Shown: positions 8,299-16,348 of the stretch, piece after piece | Layout: every line of letters starts with the position of its first letter | Position numbering within the stretch: the first letter of the stretch is position 1 | Assembly: GCF_900113175.1 (NCBI RefSeq) | Contig: NZ_FOOK01000004.1 | Span: 62,001 to 126,000, forward strand | From: Planifilum fulgidum | Lineage (GTDB): Bacteria > Bacillota > Bacilli > Thermoactinomycetales > DSM-44946 | Length of the DNA: 64,000 nt | Direction: 5' to 3' | Program-made: the position numbers and the translations under genes | The notes under the pieces: model-generated | What the model saw: the letters and a program-made list of their open reading frames with translations, nothing else | What the model was told of the DNA's origin: nothing | Database searches by the model: none

Positions 8299-9882
8299 AT
8301 GGCCGCACACCGGATAACGATTGACGGAAAAGGTCTTACTTTGCAACAATTGGCGTCGTTTATCGAAGATCCCTCCATCCGGGTGGCCGTATCGCCCCGC
8401 GCGATCGAAGCGGTGCAGGAGACGCGCCGCCAGGTGGAGAAATGGTTGACGGAAGAACGCAGGGTGATCTACGGGATCACCACCGGTTTGGGGAAATTGA
8501 AGGATTTTGTCGTCGATGAACGAGATCAGGAGATCTTTCAACAAAAAATTTTGTATTCCCACGCCGTGGGAATCGGCCCTTATTTTCCCGATGATGTCGT
8601 CCGCCTGGCGATGCTGCTGCGCGCAAACGTGTTGAGCCGGGGCCATTCCGGTGTGAGGCCGGAGCTGATCGAGCGGATGTTGACGTTTTTGAACGGAGGA
8701 ATCATCCCGTTGCTCCCGCAAATCGGTTCCCTGGGGGTCGGCGATCTGCAGCCGATGGCCCACCTCGGCTTGTGCCTGACCGGAGCGCCGGAGGGACGGG
8801 TGCGCTTTCGGGGAGAAGAGGGAAGCGCTGAGGAGATGTTGCGGAAGGCGGGCGTTGTACCCGTCCGCTTTCCCTTGGCCGCCCGGGAGGCGCTGGCCTT
8901 GATGAGCGGCAGCACGCTGGTCTTGGCCAACGCGATCCATGCCCATCACAAGGCGAAGCAGCTGGCCCGGCTGGCCGATGTGGCGCTTGCGCTCAATCTG
9001 GAGGCGATGCGCGGGGAAGTGAGCGCCTTTGACGAGCGAATCCAACGGGCACGGGGAATCCCGGGGCAGATTGAAACGGCGCGCAACGTAAGGACGCTTT
9101 TGAAAGGAAGCGAGTGGGTCACCGAAGAGGGGAGAAGGAGACTGGGCGAAATCCGTCCCCGGGTTCAGGATGCCGTCAGTTTTCGCGCTTCTCCGCAGTT
9201 GCACGGGGCGGTCAAGGAGGTTCTCCGCTACCTGGAAACGGTCCTTTCCAGAGAAATCAACGCCTCTGCCGACAATCCCCTGATTTTCTCCGGAGAATCC
9301 GGGTACGAGAGCCTGAGCGGCGGAAATTTTCACGGGGCGATTCTGGCTTATGCGTTGGATTTCATCGGCATCGCGCTGACCGACTTGGCCGTTTTGTCCG
9401 AGCGGCGGTCGGCGAGATTGCTCGACCCGGCGGCGAGCTACGGATTGCCGGCCAACCTGGCCGGCGGCGCGGTCGGGCTCAATACGGGCTTTGCGCAGGT
9501 GCAGGCCAACGCCGTCGCGTTGGTGGGCGAGATGCGGCTGCTCGCCGCCCCCGCCAGCATCGGATCCATCCCGGCCAAGGGCAATCAGGAAGATCACAAC
9601 AGCATGGCGATGGGGGCTGTGCGGAAGACGATTCAGATCATCGGCCATCTTGAGAAGGTGCTGGCGATCGAATTGCTGTGCGCGGCCCAAGCGATCGATT
9701 TGATCAAAGGAAAAATGAGCGGTTTCGCGATGGGAAACGGAACCGCCCTTGTCTATGAGCTGATCCGACGGCATGTTCCTCCGATGTGGGAAGACGCTTA
9801 TGTAAAAGCGGATTTGGACAAGATGATCCGCCTGGTGGAGGAGGAAACCATTTTGTGCGAAGTGAAGCACTTGCTTGCGTGA
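8299..9882 (+). CDS. MIO-less histidine ammonia-lyase homologue, predicted ergothionase-type lyase
   Basis: The 527-residue protein is a full-length member of the aromatic amino acid lyase (HAL/PAL) family. It keeps the tyrosine loop YGITTGLG (58-65), SADNPLIF and the region around PAKGNQEDHNSM. The segment that normally forms the MIO electrophile, GSxGASGDLAPLAH, reads GSLGVGDLQPMAH (143-155): the Ala-Ser-Gly triad is replaced by Val-Gly with one residue missing. A normal MIO cannot form, so ordinary histidine deamination is unlikely. Ergothionase, which eliminates trimethylamine from ergothioneine, is related to HAL and needs no ammonia elimination. ATG at 8299 is preferred over 8293, which directly abuts the Shine-Dalgarno sequence. 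Exact substrate inferred. Confidence 0.82.
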   Translation: MAAHRITIDGKGLTLQQLASFIEDPSIRVAVSPRAIEAVQETRRQVEKWLTEERRVIYGITTGLGKLKDFVVDERDQEIFQQKILYSHAVGIGPYFPDDVVRLAMLLRANVLSRGHSGVRPELIERMLTFLNGGIIPLLPQIGSLGVGDLQPMAHLGLCLTGAPEGRVRFRGEEGSAEEMLRKAGVVPVRFPLAAREALALMSGSTLVLANAIHAHHKAKQLARLADVALALNLEAMRGEVSAFDERIQRARGIPGQIETARNVRTLLKGSEWVTEEGRRRLGEIRPRVQDAVSFRASPQLHGAVKEVLRYLETVLSREINASADNPLIFSGESGYESLSGGNFHGAILAYALDFIGIALTDLAVLSERRSARLLDPAASYGLPANLAGGAVGLNTGFAQVQANAVALVGEMRLLAAPASIGSIPAKGNQEDHNSMAMGAVRKTIQIIGHLEKVLAIELLCAAQAIDLIKGKMSGFAMGNGTALVYELIRRHVPPMWEDAYVKADLDKMIRLVEEETILCEVKHLLA

Positions 9883-9894
9883 GTGGGAGGTAAC

Positions 9895-10653
9895 ATGGGG
9901 AACGGGACGCAGACGTTGGCACGGGCTTTGGACATATTGTTTGCCTTGGCGGAGGCGGAATCCACCCTTTCCGTCAGTGAAATCGCGGAAAGGGTCTCGA
10001 TTCCGGAAAGCACCACCTACCGCCTGCTTCAGACGCTGGAACAAAACGGGGTCGTGGAAAGGCGGGCAAAAGGGCAGATCGGTCTTGGACTTCGCATCCT
10101 GGATTTGGCGAGGAGTTTGTACCAGCAGATCGATCGCGAATTGTACGTCATCGCCCGCCCGGTCATGGAATCCATCACCGAGAAAACCGATGAGACCACG
10201 ATTTTGACGGTTCGCACGGGAACCAATGTGATTTGCATTCAACAGGTGGAGAGCCGCCGCCTGATTCGTTTCGCCATTGAAAACGGAAGGATCCTGCCCC
10301 TTCACCTGGGCGCTTCGGGAAAAGCCATCCTGGCTTACGAGACCGAACGGGTGTTGGATCAGGTGCTGAAGCGGATGGAAGATCCCCGACAGAAGGAGGC
10401 GTTGCTGGAAAATTTGGAACGGATTCGGCGGCAGGGCTACTGTTTGACGGTGGGGGAGGTCGATCCGGACGTGTTTGGCATCGCTGCCCCCATCTTTGAC
10501 GGGTATCGGCGGGTTGTGGCCAGTCTGACCATCGCCGGTCCGTCGGAACGGTTGCATCCCGGGACGGGTGAAATGATGATCCGGTCCGTGGTGGAGGCAA
10601 CCCGGGAGATTTCGCGGAAGCTGGCCAGAGTGTCCGCGGTGGCCATCGAATAG
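9895..10653 (+). CDS. IclR-family transcriptional regulator
   Basis: The 252-residue protein has an N-terminal winged helix-turn-helix (about 5-65, including LSVSEIAERVSIPESTTYRL) and a C-terminal IclR effector domain with LHLGASGKAILAY. IclR regulators often control catabolic operons and bind a pathway intermediate. It lies between the lyase and the hydantoinase, so it probably regulates this operon, perhaps through the palindrome at 2118-2134. ATG at 9895 follows GGGAGG. Confidence 0.88.
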   Translation: MGNGTQTLARALDILFALAEAESTLSVSEIAERVSIPESTTYRLLQTLEQNGVVERRAKGQIGLGLRILDLARSLYQQIDRELYVIARPVMESITEKTDETTILTVRTGTNVICIQQVESRRLIRFAIENGRILPLHLGASGKAILAYETERVLDQVLKRMEDPRQKEALLENLERIRRQGYCLTVGEVDPDVFGIAAPIFDGYRRVVASLTIAGPSERLHPGTGEMMIRSVVEATREISRKLARVSAVAIE

Positions 10654-10667
10654 GGAGAGGGGATCGG

Positions 10668-12035
10668 ATGATTTCGGAACGGTACATGTACGATTTGGTG
10701 GTCAAGGGTGACGTGGTGACGCCGAAGGAGATCGTGTACGATGGGGCCGTCGCCGTCAAGGACGGGAAAATCAGGAGGATTCTGCGGGGGCGCGAATCCC
10801 TGTCGGCGGCGAAAACGGTCGACGCCAGGGGCTGCTATATCTTGCCCGGTGCGATCGATGCGCATGTTCATTGCTACAGTTCGGCGGAAGAGGGGTTTGA
10901 GACGGCCAGCCGGTCGGCGGCGGCCGGCGGAGTGACGACGATCATTGAGATGCCCTACGACGCCACCGGGATGATCTGTACGGAGGCGCTGTTTCAGGAG
11001 AAGGCGGAAAGGCTGGAAGGCGAGTCGATCGTCGACGTGGCGCTGTTGGCCACGATTTTCAAAGAAGGGGGATTGGATGAAATCCCCAAGTTGGCGCGAG
11101 CCGGCGCCTGCGGTTTCAAAGTGTCGATGTTCAACACCGACTCTTTCCGCTTTCCCCGCATCGGCGACGGCCAACTGATGGAAGCCTTTTCCGTCATCGC
11201 CGAAACGGGCGGTCCCGTCGGCATCCACGCCGAAAATGACGAAATCGTCAGAAGGTATATCGCCAAATATGGCGGTCGGGGCCTGGAGGATCCGCGCGCC
11301 CATTGCTGGAGCAGGCCGAAGGCGGCGGAATCGACGGCCGCGGTAACGGCGATGGAACTTGCTTACTATACGGGGGTGAAGCTGCATCTTTACCATTCCA
11401 CATTCCCGCGGGTGTTCGAACTGGTCCAGCATTACCGTTCCCAAGGGGTGAATGTGACGGCGGAAACGTGCACGCATTACCTGACCCTGTGCGAGGACGA
11501 CATGCTGACGCTGGGAGCGAAGGCGAAAATCAATCCGCCGCTCCGTTCCAGGGCGGATGTGGAGGAGCTGTGGAAGCTGATTTCCAGAGGCTATGTGGAC
11601 ATGGTCACCTCCGACCACGCCCCGTGGCCGATCGAGCGAAAGCAAAGCCCCGACATTTTCCAAAACGCGTCCGGGGCGCCGGGGGTGGAAACTCTCCTCC
11701 CGCTGATGTACAGCGAGGGCGTGGCGAAAGGAAAAATCACCTTGCTCGATCTCGTTCGGCTGCTGAGCGAACGGCCGGCGGCAACTTTCGGTCTGGATTA
11801 CTGCAAGGGAGCGATAGCGGCGGGCATGGACGCGGATCTGGCCGTGCTCGATCCCAGGGAGAGCTATGTCCTGGATGAAAGGGCGCTTCACTCCGGCGCC
11901 GGTTGGAGTCCCTATCACGGCAGGCCGGTGCAGGGGAAAATAGTGTACACCTTTGTCCGAGGAAAGATGGTGTATGACGGGCAGGTCATCGGTCAGCCGG
12001 GAGATGGGCGGTTCGTGAGGGCGAAGCATCACTGA
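10668..12035 (+). CDS. Hydantoinase/dihydropyrimidinase-family amidohydrolase
   Basis: This 455-residue cyclic amidohydrolase has the full binuclear-metal set of hydantoinases: His66 and His68 (DAHVH), a lysine to be carboxylated (Lys151 in CGFKVSMF), His187, His243 and Asp316 (SDHAPW). The spacing matches D-hydantoinase and dihydropyrimidinase. Here it is predicted to open hydantoin-5-propionate to N-carbamoylglutamate in the cytoplasm, feeding the next gene. Other cyclic ureides such as allantoin or dihydropyrimidines are possible in principle, but no gene for those pathways is nearby. The start has a GGGAGAGGGG ribosome-binding site. Confidence 0.87.
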   Translation: MISERYMYDLVVKGDVVTPKEIVYDGAVAVKDGKIRRILRGRESLSAAKTVDARGCYILPGAIDAHVHCYSSAEEGFETASRSAAAGGVTTIIEMPYDATGMICTEALFQEKAERLEGESIVDVALLATIFKEGGLDEIPKLARAGACGFKVSMFNTDSFRFPRIGDGQLMEAFSVIAETGGPVGIHAENDEIVRRYIAKYGGRGLEDPRAHCWSRPKAAESTAAVTAMELAYYTGVKLHLYHSTFPRVFELVQHYRSQGVNVTAETCTHYLTLCEDDMLTLGAKAKINPPLRSRADVEELWKLISRGYVDMVTSDHAPWPIERKQSPDIFQNASGAPGVETLLPLMYSEGVAKGKITLLDLVRLLSERPAATFGLDYCKGAIAAGMDADLAVLDPRESYVLDERALHSGAGWSPYHGRPVQGKIVYTFVRGKMVYDGQVIGQPGDGRFVRAKHH

Positions 12036-12055
12036 AAGCGGCGGGAGTGTTTATC

Positions 12056-13306
12056 ATGGGGGATTTTTCGCTGAAGCCCGATCCGAAGCGGATTGAAAGG
12101 GATATTGAAACGATGGCCACCTTTGTCGATCGATCGAAGCCGGGTTGGACAAGGCGGCCATTCACTCCGTGGTATGAACAGGGGAGAAACTGGCTGCGGC
12201 GGCAGATGCTCGCGTGCGGCATGGAGGTGGAGATCGACGCCGCTTCCAACCTGATCGGCAGGATCAAAGGCAGCGAGCCCCATTTGCCGCCGATCATGAT
12301 CGGTTCCCATACGGATACCGTCACCGGCGGTGGCCGATTCGACGGCATCGTCGGCGTCCTGGCCGGGCTGGAGATTGCCCGGAGGCTGAAGGAAACGGGC
12401 ACCGTGCTGCGCCATTCGCTGGAGGTCGTCGATTTCACCGCGGAAGAACCGAGTGAGTTCGGCATTTCCACCATCGGCAGCAGAGGCATGGTGAACAATC
12501 TGACGGAGGAGATGCTTAACCGGCGGGACATGACCGGTCTCACGCTGCGGGAAGCGATCAAAAGGGCGGGCGGCGACCCGGAGCGGATCGGGGAGCGGTC
12601 TCGAAAAAAAGGGGATGTGGCCCTGTACCTGGAGCTGCATATCGAACAGGGACCGGTGCTGGAACAAACCGACAACAAACTGGGCGTGGTGACGGGGATT
12701 GTGGGCATCCATCGTTATCGCGTGGTTGTGGAAGGAAAAGAAAACCACGCCGGCACCACGCCGATGGCGTTGCGGTCCGACGCGCTGACGGGCGCGTCGC
12801 GGCTGGTTCTGGAGTTGGAGTCCCTCTGCCGCGAACCGTTTGCCGAACCGGTCGTCGGAACCGTGGGCAAGTTGCACGTGGAGCCGAACGCAGCCAACGT
12901 GATTCCGGGCAGGGTGGTGTTTGAGCTGGAGGTGCGCTCCCTGGACACGGAACTGTTGGAGCAAATCATGCTGCGGTTCCGCAAGCGGGCGTCTGAAATC
13001 GGCGAGTCGCAAACCTTGAACATCCGCATCGACTGTTTGTCCAAATCCGAGGCGATCCGCGTGGATGAAAGGGTGCAGCGCGTGATCGCCGAAGCATGCG
13101 CGGCCACGGCGAAAACGGTTTTTCTGCCCAGCGGGGCGGGCCATGATGCCAATCAGCTGGCCAAAATCGCGCCGATCGGAATGATTTTTGTCCCCAGCAG
13201 GGACGGGAGAAGCCATTGTCCGGAAGAGTGGACGGATTATGGGGACATCGCGCTGGGAGTGGAAGCGTTGGCCCGTTCCCTTTTGAGTTTTGACCGGCTG
13301 ATTTGA
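12056..13306 (+). CDS. N-carbamoyl-amino-acid hydrolase (M20 carbamoylase/allantoate amidohydrolase family)
   Basis: The 416-residue M20-type metalloenzyme carries the metal ligands in SHTDT (His85, Asp87), RFDG (Asp96), TAEEPSEFG (Glu130-Glu131) and ELHIEQGP. The dimerisation-domain motifs HAGTTPMALRSDA and SGAGHDANQLA are also present. These define hydantoinase/carbamoylase enzymes. Following a hydantoinase, the likely reaction is N-carbamoyl-L-glutamate to L-glutamate, CO2 and ammonia, the last step of the pathway. ATG at 12056 is spaced eight bases from CGGGAG; GTG at 12047 overlaps that site. No clear terminator follows. Confidence 0.86.
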   Translation: MGDFSLKPDPKRIERDIETMATFVDRSKPGWTRRPFTPWYEQGRNWLRRQMLACGMEVEIDAASNLIGRIKGSEPHLPPIMIGSHTDTVTGGGRFDGIVGVLAGLEIARRLKETGTVLRHSLEVVDFTAEEPSEFGISTIGSRGMVNNLTEEMLNRRDMTGLTLREAIKRAGGDPERIGERSRKKGDVALYLELHIEQGPVLEQTDNKLGVVTGIVGIHRYRVVVEGKENHAGTTPMALRSDALTGASRLVLELESLCREPFAEPVVGTVGKLHVEPNAANVIPGRVVFELEVRSLDTELLEQIMLRFRKRASEIGESQTLNIRIDCLSKSEAIRVDERVQRVIAEACAATAKTVFLPSGAGHDANQLAKIAPIGMIFVPSRDGRSHCPEEWTDYGDIALGVEALARSLLSFDRLI

Positions 13307-13399
13307 GGGGGATGATCGGTTTTCGGAGGTGAAGAGCGAAGAAGCCGAGCGTGAAAGCGGGGCGGCCGTGCACGCGGGCAAGCGCTTGGCAAAAGTTTT

Positions 13400-13430
13400 T
13401 TGGACGAAGCATTTCAAAATGAAGTATAAT
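13400..13430 (+). promoter_or_regulatory. Candidate sigma-A promoter of lysA
   Basis: TTGGAC (13400-13405), a 19-base spacer and a consensus TATAAT (13425-13430) lie 79 bases before lysA. The -10 is perfect; the spacer is longer than optimal. Confidence 0.5.
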
Positions 13431-13454
13431 GTTGAGAAAGTCAAGGGAGGCATC

Positions 13455-13476
13455 GCCGTCCGGCCAAGCGGACGGC
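13455..13476 (+). repeat. Hairpin in the lysA leader
   Basis: A perfect 8-bp stem (GCCGTCCG with CGGACGGC, 6-base loop) is followed by CTTTGTCC. The leader is too short for a lysine riboswitch. The hairpin could be a weak attenuator or an mRNA-stabilising element. Confidence 0.5.
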
Positions 13477-13508
13477 CTTTGTCCTGTCGGGAGAGGGAGA
13501 GACGAGGC

Positions 13509-14855
13509 ATGCGACTGCACGGTACCGGAAGGATCAACGAAAGGGGACACCTGGAAATCGGGGGATGCGATGCGGTGGAGCTCGCGCGCCGTTTCGGAAC
13601 CCCCCTGTACGTGATGGATGAAGAGCTGATTCGGGAGCAAATGCGCCGTTACGTGGCCGCCTTTCGAAAGACGGGGTTGCCCTTTCAGGTCGCATACGCC
13701 AGCAAGGCCTTTTGCACGATGGCGATGTGCCGGGTGGTGGAGGAGGAAGGGCTGCACCTGGACGTGGTTTCCGACGGCGAGCTTTACACGGCGCTCCGGG
13801 CCGGTTTTCCCCCGGAATCGATCCATTTTCACGGCAACAACAAAACCCCCTTCGAGCTGGAAATGGCCCTGGATGCGGGCATCGGTTTGTTTATCGTGGA
13901 CAATTTCACCGAACTGGAGATGCTGGACCGTCTGGCCGGGGAAAAGGGGAAGCGCCCGCGAATTCTGCTCCGGGTGACGCCGGGGGTGGAGGTGAGCACC
14001 CATCAATACATCCAGACCGGCCAGGAAGATTCGCGATTCGGGTTTGGCCTGTCGGGAGGCCAGGCGGTCCGGGCGGTGAAGGAGGCGCTCCAAGCCCGCC
14101 ATCTGGTTCTGGAGGGCTTTCACTGCCACATCGGTTCGCAGATCTTTGGAACCGGCGGCTACAGGTTGGCCGTCGGAAAGGTGGCGGCTTTGGCGAAGGA
14201 GGCGCGGGAGCGCTTAGGCTATCTGCCGCGCATTTTCAACGTGGGCGGTGGATTCGGCATCCGCTACGTCGAGAAGGACCGGCCCATTCCTCCGGAAGCG
14301 TTCGTGGAGGCGATCGCCGACGCCGTCCGGAAAAGCTTCGACGGCTTGCCCTTGCCCGAGATCTGGGTGGAGCCGGGCCGCAGCATCGTGGGGGAAGCCG
14401 GAACCACTTTGTACACGGTGGGAACGGTGAAGGATGTGCCGGGCATCCGCAAATATGTGTCCGTGGACGGCGGAATGACCGACAATCTCCGTCCCGCCCT
14501 GTATCAAGCCCAGTACGAAGCGATGCTCGCCAACCGGGCCCTGGAGGATCCGACGGAAACCGTCACCATCGCCGGGAAATGCTGCGAATCGGGAGATGTG
14601 TTGATATGGGATCTGAAGCTCCCCCCGGTGCGGACGGGAGACATCCTGGCCGTCAGCTGCACCGGCGCCTACACCTACTCCATGGCCAACAATTACAACC
14701 GGAACCGTCGTCCGGCGGTGGTTTTCGTGCGGAACGGGGAAGCGGATCTCGTGGTGGAGCGGGAGACCCTGGAAGATCTCGTCGGCAAGGATCGCATTCC
14801 CGGTCGTATGCGGGGGAATCCGGTGAGCGGCGGCCCCGCCCTGGAGGTGCGGTGA
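13509..14855 (+). CDS. lysA: Diaminopimelate decarboxylase
   Basis: LysA converts meso-diaminopimelate to L-lysine with pyridoxal phosphate. The 448-residue protein has the PLP lysine in VAYASKAF (Lys66), the glycine-rich phosphate-binding motif NVGGGFGI, and the C-terminal CCESGDVL with the active-site cysteine from the partner subunit. Length is normal for the family. ATG at 13509 is chosen because it matches the normal N-terminus and lies downstream of the promoter. lysA follows the spoVA operon directly in B. subtilis; here the catabolic block lies between them. Confidence 0.93.
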   Translation: MRLHGTGRINERGHLEIGGCDAVELARRFGTPLYVMDEELIREQMRRYVAAFRKTGLPFQVAYASKAFCTMAMCRVVEEEGLHLDVVSDGELYTALRAGFPPESIHFHGNNKTPFELEMALDAGIGLFIVDNFTELEMLDRLAGEKGKRPRILLRVTPGVEVSTHQYIQTGQEDSRFGFGLSGGQAVRAVKEALQARHLVLEGFHCHIGSQIFGTGGYRLAVGKVAALAKEARERLGYLPRIFNVGGGFGIRYVEKDRPIPPEAFVEAIADAVRKSFDGLPLPEIWVEPGRSIVGEAGTTLYTVGTVKDVPGIRKYVSVDGGMTDNLRPALYQAQYEAMLANRALEDPTETVTIAGKCCESGDVLIWDLKLPPVRTGDILAVSCTGAYTYSMANNYNRNRRPAVVFVRNGEADLVVERETLEDLVGKDRIPGRMRGNPVSGGPALEVR

Positions 14856-14883
14856 AAAGAGCTTTGTCAGCGCAAAAGATCAC

Positions 14884-14902
14884 CGGCCGAAGGGCCGTTT
14901 TT
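14884..14902 (+). terminator. Short terminator after lysA
   Basis: A 5-bp GC stem (CGGCC, loop GAAG, GGCCG) followed directly by TTTTT lies 28 bases after lysA. Confidence 0.55.
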
Positions 14903-14952
14903 GTCCACTTTGTGTCGAAGCGACCCATTGCCGCCTGATGAGGAAACTTCTG

Positions 14953-14961
14953 TGGTAAGAT
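14953..14961 (+). promoter_or_regulatory. Extended -10 promoter of ctaA
   Basis: TGG directly precedes TAAGAT (14956-14961), giving an extended -10 element 31 bases before ctaA. No good -35 hexamer is present at 17 bases. Similar TGG-TANNNT elements precede several other genes in the window. Confidence 0.45.
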
Positions 14962-14992
14962 GATGGAAGGACTGGCAAAGGGGGTTCGTGAC

Positions 14993-15955
14993 ATGCGGTG
15001 GCTTCGGCCCTTTTCTCTCGCGACCGCCGCAGGTCTTTACCTGATCGTGCTCATGGGCGCTCTGGTCACCAAGACAGGCTCCGAAGACGGCTGCGGAAAC
15101 ACGTGGCCCTTCTGCAACGGGGAGATCTTTCCCACCTACGCCACGGTCGAGACGGTGATCGAATACAGCCACCGGATCGTTTCCGCCCTGGTCGGATTGA
15201 TGGTGGTGATCCTCGCCGTCTGGGCGTGGCGCCGTTTTCGAAAAGACGGGATCGTCCGTTTTTTGGCCGTAAGCGGCGTCTTTTTCATCGTGTTTCAGGG
15301 GCTGCTCGGGGCGGCGGCCGTCGTCTGGGGCCAGTCCGATGCGGTGATGGCCCTTCATTTCGGATTCTCTCTGTTGTCCTTCGCCAGCGTGGCGCTGCTC
15401 GCCGTCTACATTTCCCAGGCGGGGCGGACGGAGGATCTAAGGTTGCGGACCGTTCCGGTCTCCCGGCGGCTGAGTTGCGCGATCTGGGGGCTCGCCGTCT
15501 ACACCTATCTCGTGGTCTACACCGGGGCTTACGTGCGGCATACGGGCGCCATGATGGGGTGCGGAAATTCCTGGCCCCTCTGCGGTGAACATTTTCTCCC
15601 CGATTTCTTCACCCAGGCGGGCATCCAGTTGTTGCATCGCTACGCCTCGGGGTTGTGCCTGATTTTCACCGCTTGGCTCCTGTGGGCGATCATCCGGCTG
15701 TACCGGGAGCATCCCGGGCGGTACCGCGATTTGTACAAGGCCGGATGGGCCGCGCTTTGGCTTTTGATCCTTCAGGCCCTAAGCGGTGCGGCGGTCGTGT
15801 TCACCAACGTTCAACTGATTCTCGCTCTGTTGCATGCGACCTTCGTATGCGCCTACTTCACGGCCCTGTGCTACCTCTGCATGCGGGTCGGCCTTCCCTG
15901 GAAGGAGGAGGGTCAGCCGGAACGGATCGGCGATCCGGCGGCGTCCTTCCGCTGA
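14993..15955 (+). CDS. ctaA: Heme A synthase
   Basis: CtaA oxidises heme O to heme A for cytochrome oxidase. The 320-residue membrane protein has about eight helices in two related halves. The first half contains the family cysteine pair (Cys34, Cys41) and the Glu57/His60 site in EYSHR; the second half repeats this with GCGNSWPLC and LLHRYASG. ATG at 14993 follows GGGGGTT; the earlier in-frame ATG at 14960 overlaps the -10 element. Heme A implies an aa3-type oxidase in the organism. Confidence 0.92.
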   Translation: MRWLRPFSLATAAGLYLIVLMGALVTKTGSEDGCGNTWPFCNGEIFPTYATVETVIEYSHRIVSALVGLMVVILAVWAWRRFRKDGIVRFLAVSGVFFIVFQGLLGAAAVVWGQSDAVMALHFGFSLLSFASVALLAVYISQAGRTEDLRLRTVPVSRRLSCAIWGLAVYTYLVVYTGAYVRHTGAMMGCGNSWPLCGEHFLPDFFTQAGIQLLHRYASGLCLIFTAWLLWAIIRLYREHPGRYRDLYKAGWAALWLLILQALSGAAVVFTNVQLILALLHATFVCAYFTALCYLCMRVGLPWKEEGQPERIGDPAASFR

Positions 15956-16029
15956 TCCGCGAAGGCATGGACTTTGCCCGCCCGTTGCGGTATACTCAAT
16001 AAAGAAAACCGAATCGGTTCCCTTGTGAA

Positions 16030-16161
16030 AATCCTTCGGGGCAGGGTGGAATTCCCGACCGGCGGTGTTGGCGGCAAAGCCGCCTCAGCCCGTGACCCGC
16101 GCTTGCGGTGGATCCGGTGAGACTCCGGGGCCGACAGTGACAGTCTGGATGGGAGAAGGAT
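16030..16161 (+). promoter_or_regulatory. FMN riboswitch (RFN element)
   Basis: The region carries all conserved RFN blocks in order: TTCGGGGCAGGGTGGAATTC, CCGACCGGCGGT, AGCCCGTGA, GGTGAGACTCCGG, GCCGACAGTGACAGTC and TGGATGGGAGAAGGAT. It lies upstream of ribD in the 393-base gap between ctaA and ribD. FMN binding should favour termination at 16276-16300 and lower riboflavin synthesis. The stretch from 16162 to 16275 is the expression platform. Confidence 0.96.
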
Positions 16162-16275
16162 GAAAGGGACGGGTCTACCCTTTTCCGCCTTTTTCCACTT
16201 CGAGGCGGGCAAGGGCTTCTTTCGCATGTTTTGAACGGATCCGTATATGTTACTCCTTTCACAAACTTTCTTTTT

Positions 16276-16300
16276 GGCCCCGAAGCGGGCCTTTCTTTAT
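16276..16300 (+). terminator. Riboswitch-controlled terminator before ribD
   Basis: GGCCC (16276-16280), a 6-base loop and GGGCC (16287-16291) are followed by TTTCTTTAT. It lies about 115 bases after the RFN aptamer and 49 bases before ribD. Confidence 0.7.
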
Positions 16301-16348
16301 TTGGGCGGCCTGCGGCCGAAACTTTCGCTCAAAGGAGATGCGATAAAT

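Noticed and set aside
2150-9882. Ordinary histidine utilisation (hut) operon
   Set aside because: The HAL homologue lacks the MIO triad, the urocanase has changed pocket motifs, and hutI and hutG are absent; a DUF917 gene, hydantoinase and carbamoylase take their place.
10668-13306. Pyrimidine or allantoin degradation genes
   Set aside because: The hydantoinase and carbamoylase families also act there, but no dihydropyrimidine dehydrogenase, allantoin permease or ureidoglycolate gene is near, and the other genes of the block point to a histidine betaine.
13431-13508. Lysine riboswitch upstream of lysA
   Set aside because: The leader after the promoter is only about 75 bases and has none of the conserved L-box blocks.
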